NCBI GenBank assembly: GCA_014529385.2
Contig: CM043963.1
Coordinates: 1,430,001-1,494,000, forward strand
Source: Adiantum capillus-veneris
Taxonomy: Eukaryota; Streptophyta; Polypodiopsida; Polypodiales; Pteridaceae
Length of the DNA: 64,000 nt
Direction: 5' to 3'
Made by a program: the position numbers and the translations under genes. The notes beneath the pieces are model-generated. The model did no database searches, was not told where the DNA came from, and was given only the letters and a program-made list of their open reading frames with translations. Shown piece by piece: positions 57,072-64,000 of the stretch (position 1 is the first letter of the stretch; every line of letters starts with the position of its first letter).

Positions 57072-58231
57072 GTGAGAGAAATCCCATCTCAAAGACTTTT
57101 TTCTAACAAAGTGATGGATTCACAAGGATTGATTGAGTTATTGTCCACCCCGGTGGCATGCACAATCACATTAGCCGAACTCCTAAGGTTACGACCAAAC
57201 ATGTGGACCACAGTCGGTAAATGCCTAGAAAAATTTGGAGTGAGAGACCCCACCTTGAGAGTACAGGAAGGGATCAGAGAGTTGGACAGGCCTCAACTAA
57301 ACACTAGGCTAGTACCATTAAACAAGGTTGGAGAGTATTACGAGGGACAAGATGGAAACACCACGCTACCAGTAGAATTCCAAGGAGTAGTTTCCAAAGC
57401 TATTCTTGACAGTGAAGCGGGAGTTGCTATCGCCACCAAGGAGATCTGAAAAAAATAGAAAAACCAGCTTTAAGAGCTACCAGAATGAAATTGCAATCTG
57501 CAGATGGGTTCATGGAGAAGCCTCTAGGACCCTTAGAAAAAGTGATTGTCACTTCGTGTGGAATAGAGTATGAGCATACATTTGCAATAGTCAATTTTGA
57601 CAAAAAGAACAATTATGAGATCATCTTGGGAAGACCATTCATGCGACAATTGGAGATGGTCCAAGATTGGGGTTACGACCACATATACCTTAGACATGGC
57701 AAGACAAAAACTAAAATGTACTTGAAAGACCATAATTACAAAGATGTGAACCAAACACCTGTGGAAGAGTTTGATTCAGCTACAGTAGCAGGATCGGAAC
57801 TCCCAGCATGGTTAGGGCAACAAAAAGAGCTATGGATGTGCAGAGCTTCACACTGTGGAAGCTTAAGAAGGGAGGAATGTGTTTTAGAAAGAGCAATTGA
57901 GGACAAGGAGTATATTCTGGAACCTTTCCCTGAAGATGCGTTGGAACCTCTAGAATGGGAACACATACTAGCAACATTGGATGACTGTACCATTACAAAT
58001 AGTCCAACAACAAAATTTTGCGATAAGGATGGCTATGATGTGCTACCCTACTACATGGTAAGCATTATACCAGGAGAAGATGGGACGATAGAACCGCCGG
58101 AAGGAGAAGAGTTTTATAACTCCTCTGAACATCTGGAAGTAAATGATGATGCAGATAATGAGTGTTCAGACACCTCAAGTGAGCGTGGAAAGGAAACCGA
58201 GAATATCATGTTTTATGATTTTGCTAATTAG
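57072..58231 (+). pseudogene. Element D first aspartic protease (PR1) and pre-RT region
   Basis: The reading contains 'LRPNMWTTVGKCLEKFGV', then 'KAILDSEAGVAIATKEI' (about 57396-57446), where E has DNGA. The Gly of the D-S/T-G triad is thus Glu here. A frameshift near 57445 is followed by 'IVTSCGIEYEHTFAIVNF', 'EIILGRPFMRQLEMVQDWGY' and an acidic stretch to TAG 58229. The retroviral-type protease would cleave Gag-Pol. With the altered triad and frameshift this copy is inactive. Confidence 0.82.
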
Positions 58232-58561
58232 CACCCTAGATGCCAGGAACGCTATAGGAGGAAACGAGCAGGAAACAAAGTGAGAGAGAACCTGATGCCC
58301 AGGATAAAACGTAAAACTCACTATTTGATGCTTGTAAAAGCAGAGGATCGTGTAAAAGATCAAATATCAGGAAGATTCTCAAAAGATCGAAGGGAAAGAA
58401 CGCGAGAGGAAAGAAAATAGGTACGAAAAGCTAAAACAAAAACAAAATCACAAAACTCTCAAAAATCAAAAAAAGAAACAACAAAAGACCAAGAGTGGAC
58501 CAAACTGGAGCGTAAACAGAAATACCAAGAACTGAAACGGTCTTTACGTGAGATATGGACT
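58232..58561 (+). other. Lys/Arg-rich linker before RT
   Basis: The pol frame continues through stops with a very basic sequence ('RRKRAGNKVRENLMPRIKRK', 'TKTKSQNSQKSKKETTKDQ'). No domain is recognised. Confidence 0.5.
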
Positions 58562-60200
58562 ATGGAAGAAGATAGTGATGGTAAAGGGGAGTCAGAGAAG
58601 GGAAACACGAATGTACCATCACACTATCAAAAATTTACCATCCAAGATAGAAAAATAATCATGACTCCACCAGTCAGGGAAAGAACCAACCAAGAATCTT
58701 ACGATGGGCTTGAAAATGCAAAAAGGATAGACCTCGCGGAACTGGGTGAAAAGCCTCAGCCGGTCTATATAGCAAATGATTTAGAGCCTGAAGAAGAAGA
58801 ACGGCTAATACAACTTCTCAAGAAATATAAAGATGTATTTGCATGGTCATATAAAGACCTCAAAGGAGTTGATCCATCGATATGCCAACATACAATTCCT
58901 TTGAAATCGGATGCAAAACTTAGCAAAAAACGTCCTTATACATACAATGATACATTTGCTAAATGAATCAAAGAGGAGATTGATGAGCTGATGGAAGCTG
59001 AATTCATCTATGAAATTGAACATACAGATTGGGTGTCACCCATTGTGGTAGTTCCCAAAAAGAACGAAAAAGTGCGAGTGTGTGTAAACCTCAAAAAGGT
59101 GAATGCAGCCACCATAAGGGATAATTATCCCTTGCCAATCACAAAACATGTACTTGAGCTGGTGGATGGGAAACAGGCTTATTCCTTTCTAGATGGGTTT
59201 TCAGGATACAACCAATTGGCAATTGCAAAGGAGGATCAACACAAAACAGCGTTTTCCATAGAATGGGGAATTTATGCGTATCGAGTTATGCCGTTTGGCT
59301 TAACTAATGCCCCAGCTACCTTCCAAAGGTTCATGATACACGCGTTTAAAGAATACCTGAGAATATTCTTAGAAATATACATGGATGATCTTTGTGTACA
59401 CTCCCTACTACGAGAGGAACATATTGACCATTTGCAAAAGGTCTTTGAAAAATGCAGAACATATCGAATCTGTCTTAACCCGAAAAAGTGTATCTTTATG
59501 GTTAAGCAAGGCCGCATCTTAGGACACGTTGTCTCAAGAAATGGCATAACCACAGACCTAGACAAAGTCAAAGTCATAGTACACCTACCGAGGCCCACTA
59601 ATGCAAAACAAGTGCAATCCTTCATGGGACACTGCGGATATTATCGAAGATTCATATACATGTATGCGGTCATCGCACAACCTCTGTATCGTTTGCTAGT
59701 CAATTTTGATTGGACCGAGGAGTGTAAAACTTCATTCCAAAAGCTGAAGGAAAACCTTATATCAGCACCTGTACTTAAAGCACCAGATTGGGAAAAGATA
59801 TTCCACGTTCACATTGATGCTTCTGCATATGCAATCGGGAGTATTCTGACTCAACCTGGAGACGGAACAATGGATTTTCCAGTATGTTATGCAAGCCAAC
59901 AGTTAAACAGTGCGGAAAAGAACTACACAACCACCGAACGAGAAGGGTTAGGAATGATTTATGCTGTGAAGAAATTTCGGCATTATTTGCTCGCAAACAA
60001 ATTTGTTATCTTTACAGATCATCAAGATCTTTTGTATCTGGTAAATAAACCATGCAATACAGGGAGAATTGTACGCTTGTTTATTATATTGCTAGAATTT
60101 TATTTCACAATGGTGGTCTAAAAGGGTAAAACCCATCTACGAGCGGATCATCTTTCAAGGATCCACAACGGGGAAGCTCCTGAAGGAGTAGATGATGACA
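58562..60200 (+). pseudogene. Element D reverse transcriptase and RNase H
   Basis: The N-terminal RT part reads 'LLKKYKDVFAWSYKDLKGVD'. After TGA at 58964 the reading goes on with 'WVSPIVVVPKKNEKVRVCV', 'YSFLDGFSGYNQLAIAKEDQ', 'MPFGLTNAPATFQRFM' and the active site 'IYMDDLCVHS' (about 59377). RNase H has 'FHVHIDASAYAIGSILTQ', 'TEREGLGMIYAVKKF' and 'FTDHQDLLYLVNKP', all three acidic positions present. TAA at 60119 interrupts before 'THLRADHLSRI'. This is the domain set that E lacks. Confidence 0.9.
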
Positions 60201-60600
60201 TACCATATGCTTATCTTTTCAATATTGAAATGATACCCAAATGGTCTCAGGAAATTGTTAGCATTCTTTCCTATGGAAGTAGGTTTTATGATACAAAATA
60301 CAGATCCAAACAACAAACAATTCGACAAACAAAAAACTTCCAGTTGATAGGAGGACGGCTGTATCATCTAGGATCGGACCAAATCCTACGATTATGTATA
60401 AATCCGAAAGAATTCGAGTGCTACCTTGAAGAAGCACATGTCCAGGATTGTGCATTTCATTGTTCAACAATGAAAACACACTAGAGACTGAAACAGTTAG
60501 GGGTTTATTGGCCAACTATGTATGCGGACACACATTCTTATGTTACCAATTGTACTATATATAGTGTCAAACGACCAATGGATCACGCGACATTGTTTCA
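60201..60600 (+). pseudogene. Element D first integrase zinc-finger module (degenerate copy)
   Basis: The reading is 'KNFQLIGGRLYHLGSDQIL' followed by 'EEAHVQDCAFHCSTMKTH', a stop (TAG, 60482), 'LGVYWPTMYADTHSYVTNC' and 'TIYSVKRPMD'. This is a zinc-binding module of the HHCC type. In it the last Cys pair reads C-x2-Y. It precedes a second, intact copy, which is unusual for a Gypsy integrase. Confidence 0.75.
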
Positions 60601-61516
60601 GGTAAACATTGCACCTGCATGGAGTCAATATATCATTGATTTCTTAACCACCAGGACATTTCCTGAGAACATAACAAGAGCACGGAAAAAATCTATAGAG
60701 CTGGAAGCTTGGGACTTTCAGTTAATTGGGAACCAACTCTATAAGCGAGGAAAGGACAATCAACTTAGAATCTGTGCAAGTGAAAGCAAATACCTGCTGA
60801 TTCTAGAACATGCACATAGGGGAATAAGTGGAGGCCATTTTTTGGGCAATAAGACGGTAAAAATTGTCTTAACCACAGGAATATGGTGGCCTACATTGCA
60901 TATGGATGCTGAAGAGTTTGTAAAGAGTTGTGACGCATGTCAGCGCACCAAGGTGCCGATAAAGAGAGACGAGATGCCACTACGGCCAATGATGGGAGCA
61001 AGAGCATTTGCAAAATGGGGCATTGATTTTGTGGGACCTATCTCACCCCCTGCATATCGCACCCATACCCAATATATCATTGTGGCTACGGACTATCTCA
61101 CAAAATGGGCGGAAGCTAAGGCAACGCAAAAAGCAGATGCACGGACCACTGCACAATTTTTGTATGAGAATATTTTTGTACGATACGGTTTACCAATAGA
61201 AACTGTCAGTGATCGTGAGACACATTTTCTTAATGAAGTCATTGAATATCTGCTAGAGGAATTCATGGTCATACATAGGAAATCTTCTCCATACCATCCA
61301 CAGGCAAATGGCCAAGCTGAGGCCACAAATAAAACACTATGCACGGTTCTCACTAAAATTGTGTCAGAGTCAAGAGCAGATTGGGATCAGCAGCTACACT
61401 CAACACTATGGGCATACAGGGTAGCTTACAAAACATCGATAGGAACAACACCGTACAACATGGTGTTTGGCCTAAATGCTATACTACCCATAGAGTTTTT
61501 AATTCCAACTCTATGA
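60601..61516 (+). pseudogene. Element D integrase: second zinc finger and catalytic core
   Basis: It starts 'VNIAPAWSQYIIDFLTTR' and 'WDFQLIGNQLYKRGKDNQL', then HHCC 'EHAHRGISGGHFLGNKTVK', 'WWPTLHMDAEEFVKSCDACQ'. The catalytic core has 'KWGIDFVGPI' (first Asp), 'IETVSDRETHFLNEV' (second Asp) and 'SSPYHPQANGQAEATNK' (Glu). All catalytic residues are present over an uninterrupted frame from 60518 to TGA 61514. The enzyme inserts cDNA into the genome. Confidence 0.88.
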
Positions 61517-61940
61517 GTAGCGAAATGCTTAGAATGGACAGGGCATGATCTCTCTTCAAGAATAGATGTTCTTGAAAAGCTAGATGAACTCTGCTTGAGA
61601 GCTGTAGCTTCAATCTATGCTAAAAAGAGAAGACAAGCAGAGTTTTCTGACAAGCATGTGCGCACTAAAGAGTTCAAAACAGGTGACTATGTACTTGTTT
61701 ATACTTTGAAGCAACATGCCAAGAAACTTAAAAAGCGAGGGATGGGACCCTTTGTGATTAGTGGTCTATCACAAAGTGGAGCTGTCAAGCTTGCTACATT
61801 AGCAGGTGAAGAACTAGATTAGTGGATGTCGACTGAAGAAATATCATTTACCACTCACACAGGATATGCTTCAACAAATTCATCAAGGAAAACAACGAAT
61901 GAAGTAAAAACAGAGAGTACGAGCAATAGCTCAAGCAGAA
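61517..61940 (+). pseudogene. Element D integrase C-terminal region with GPF motif
   Basis: After TGA 61514 the same frame continues 'RIDVLEKLDELCLRAVASIY', 'TKEFKTGDYVLVYTLKQHA' and 'KKRGMGPFVISGLSQSGAVK', the GPY/F-like module. TAG at 61820 follows 'AGEELD'. There is no chromodomain. A Ser/Thr/Lys-rich tail runs on. Confidence 0.75.
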
Positions 61941-62000
61941 GCAAAAGAACGCATTGCAAAACGAAGACTTCTGCGACAACAACAACAAGGTGAAGCACCA

Positions 62001-62427
62001 TTGCGAATCAATGCCATTCGACTAGAGAAGTTGGATGAAGACACAGTGGAGCCAATAATTGCAGTCGAACTGGGTAGCAATCAAGTTGAATCGACGACAT
62101 TGCTTGATTCTGGAGCTCAAGCAAATTTGATCTCTTACGGATTATACCATCAGCTCAAATTCACAGGTCAACTTCATCCTACTCCTCAAGTGCTGGAAAG
62201 TAGTACATCACACTCGTTGAAAACATTGGACTGGACTATATTGCATGTACAAGTACATCAATATATTTACCCACACAAAGTTTTATGTAGTCGAGGATAC
62301 AAGCACACAACACCCAATGATGTTGGGACAACCTTGGCAAAAAGAGTACCATGTGCAGATAGATTGGAATGCGAATGCAGTCAAAATTCAGCATGCACAA
62401 GAACAACAGGTAATAGCCTTTGCTTAG
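62001..62427 (+). pseudogene. Element D second aspartic-protease-like domain (PR2), downstream of integrase
   Basis: The frame from 62001 reads 'EPIIAVELGSNQVESTTLLD' with 'LLDSGAQANLISYGLYHQL' (62099-62155), a canonical D-S-G-A protease start. After a one-base frame change near 62275, the reading 'FYVVEDTSTQHPMMLGQPWQ' follows, with MLGQPW matching the I-L-G-x-P-[FW] block of such proteases. 'IDWNANAVKIQH' follows. The fold elements are thus in the right order and spacing. It may be a second protease or a non-catalytic protease-like domain. Confidence 0.72.
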
Positions 62428-62454
62428 CAATACCGGAATAATCAGCTGCCAGCC

Positions 62455-62904
62455 ATGCAATCACTGGAAAAAGAGCCAAAAGCAAGAATGCCACCAAAGA
62501 ACAACATGATACCCAAGGTTAACAAACAGGTAAAAGCCAACCATGCTAACTACATACATATGAAGTCGCCGACCGCAGTGCAAAGATCTAGGTTACCAAA
62601 ACACGGGAAGCAAGTATGGATGCGGAAGGATAGAAATTCCATGGCAAACCAAAAACAATGCAACAAAAGAATTCAACCAAAGCAGATAGTTCAACCAAAA
62701 ACCAAGGGCATAAAACAGATATGGATCCCAAAGAAAAGGCTCAGCAATAACCCAAATGTCACTCACATTTGGATACCGAAACAAAAGCAAAAGGAACTCC
62801 CTTCAGTACAAGCAACAACGGAAGGCAGACAGCTGCATTTGAAAAAGGACAACCGACTTATGTGGATGCCAATCCGCAACAAACAGTGGCAACAAAGGAG
62901 GTAG
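62455..62904 (+). CDS. Element D basic protein tail with W-[IV]-P-K repeats
   Basis: ATG 62455 opens 149 codons rich in Lys, Gln and Asn. It contains 'GKQVWMRKDRN', 'IKQIWIPKKRL', 'VTHIWIPKQKQ' and 'NRLMWMPIRNK', spaced roughly 20-45 residues. The same motif ends the E 888-aa protein. It has no membrane segment or signal peptide, and the high positive charge suggests RNA or DNA binding. It may be the end of the pol polyprotein or a separate frame. Confidence 0.65.
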   Translation: MQSLEKEPKARMPPKNNMIPKVNKQVKANHANYIHMKSPTAVQRSRLPKHGKQVWMRKDRNSMANQKQCNKRIQPKQIVQPKTKGIKQIWIPKKRLSNNPNVTHIWIPKQKQKELPSVQATTEGRQLHLKKDNRLMWMPIRNKQWQQRR

Positions 62905-64000
62905 CAACACCTACAAAAACCAGCAAAAACAAGCTACCAATGGAAAGCAAAAGAAATACGGTCCACGGCCATTTCGGCCAAGCCAATCCTCTCCACAGAA
63001 ACAACTAGGCTATATCAACGGTAACGGCAAAGCGATTGCCTTTTGCAAAAAAGACAATTAAATAGAGAGCAGTAGAGTTACAGCTATTACTTGCAAAGAA
63101 AACAGGAAACCTCGACGGCGAATGCCACTAAGCATCTAGCTTATTCCCTTCACTTGCACAGCATTAATTTTTCCATGCATTGACCGAGTATGCATAAAAT
63201 AGGGCCACATTAATCGGCCAAGCATTAGCACAAATTTTTCAACCTATGCACGGAAATTACTCCGAGGCGATACCTTGTCGTCCAGGAGGACTCCGGCTAG
63301 GAGGGGGGGAGGCATTCTCAAATGCGGAATCAATAGCAGAAAGAGCAAAAAAGGGCATCCTTTTTTACTATTTTAAGGGTTGTTGTTTGATTGCAAAATT
63401 TTTTGGACTAACCCAAGTACATATGCCCTTATACAGCATGTATCTATAGGTATATGGGGCCAAACGCCAAATCAAGCCCCTAGGTGTGTGTATATAAGGA
63501 GAAATAGCCATTTTTTGGGCAAAATATTGGTAAAACAGAGAAATCCGACCTTAAAAATTGCATGTGAGTGTATATAATGTTTGGTGGTGATGTTTGTGAT
63601 TTATTATGATTTTTGTGGTTTTTTTGGGTTTGATTTGCTAATTTCCTTTTAGTTTTGTTAATTTTCGGTAGAAAAACTTCAAAAATACAAAAAGCAAGTG
63701 AAAAACGGTCGTTATGAAAAACAAAAAATATGGGGATGATCAGTGACTATAGGAAAACCTATGGTACAGTGGGGGTGCAATTATGAGACTGGAGCGGAAA
63801 GCGTGTTCTCGCCAGATTTTGACCGAAATGCCAAATTTCTCGTAAACAGAGCAAATGGAGTCCAAATCAAGAAATTTTTGAGCCTAAACCGCATCTCGCA
63901 AGAAGTTGGGAGCACATGTCAAATTTTAGGAAAACTGGTTCGGGGACCTCCATTATAAAAAAAATTCACCTCATTTTTAGCTCATTTTCACTATTGACAT
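62905..64000 (+). other. Element D 3' non-coding region
   Basis: A conserved stretch 'ttttccatgcattgac' near 63171, a polypurine tract at 63299-63312, and the segment 63420-63680 all have counterparts in E (33200-33680 on the minus strand). No coding sequence is recognised and the 3' LTR has not been reached. Whether D has a helicase insert like that of E cannot be seen. Confidence 0.6.
63299..63312 (+). other. Internal polypurine tract of element D
   Basis: AGGAGGGGGGGAGG is followed by CATTCTCAAATGCGGA, and corresponds to 33527-33540 in E. Confidence 0.6.

Larger units (their letters stand above)
50429..64000 (+). mobile_element. Element D: Ty3/Gypsy retrotransposon with full pol, 3' end outside window
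   Basis: A 5' LTR (50429-51617), primer-binding site, palindrome-bearing leader, gag, protease, RT, RNase H, integrase, a second protease-like domain and a W-[IV]-P-K frame are in order on the plus strand. No LTR copy appears before 64000, consistent with E, where the 3' LTR lies about 2.1 kb past this tail. The 5' flank is gtact (50424-50428). D interrupts element C. Confidence 0.88.

Overview
The window is eukaryotic nuclear DNA from a land plant with a large, repeat-rich genome. The evidence is wall-to-wall Ty3/Gypsy, Ty1/Copia and L1-type elements, a Copia primer-binding site matching initiator tRNA-Met, a Gypsy primer-binding site of the tRNA-Asp type, captured plant-style PPR and DEAD-box helicase fragments, and many (TC)n microsatellites. 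A seed-free plant such as a fern would fit, but that is a weak inference. I found no intact host gene, rRNA, tRNA, CRISPR or bacterial feature. Almost everything is a transposable element or its debris, usually nested.

Layout. 1-1.24 kb: 3' end of an L1-type LINE (copy 1) running into a (TC)n tract. 1.35-5.26 kb: LTR-like fragments, short tandem repeats and homopolymer runs. 5.2-7.35 kb (minus): broken chromovirus with integrase and chromodomain. 8.3-8.66 kb: Copia RNase H scrap and an LTR end. 8.66-17.55 kb: a second LINE with a dead reverse transcriptase, split by a young, nearly intact Copia element (11765-17039). 17.55-19.2 kb: 5'-truncated Copia. 19.2-22.29 kb: mostly unrecognised sequence. 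22291-44934: an old Gypsy element, called F here, with about 2.1 kb LTRs. A solo LTR sits in its gag (24944-25779) and a complete 11.6 kb Gypsy element on the minus strand, called E (30695-42339), sits in its integrase. 45.0-46.2 kb: LINE copy 2 between two (TC)n arrays. 46.3-50.43 kb: gag and protease of another Gypsy element, C. From 50429 to the window end: Gypsy element D, whose 3' LTR lies outside the window.

The most interesting part is the D/E pair. D carries gag, protease, reverse transcriptase, RNase H and integrase. E is a relative that has lost all of pol, yet keeps an 888-codon frame joining Gag/protease sequence to a tail of W-[IV]-P-K repeats. Both leaders, between the primer-binding site and gag, carry an array of near-perfect 24-bp palindromes with matching spacing. 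D also has a second aspartic-protease-like domain downstream of integrase and a duplicated integrase zinc-finger module. E carries a sense-strand fragment of a host DEAD-box RNA helicase just inside its 3' LTR. Both LTRs of F contain a PPR-protein fragment. Inferred order of events: F inserted, a stretch of its integrase was inverted, and E then landed in that inverted stretch with a CCTCT target duplication; the solo LTR arrived separately with a GTTTA duplication.
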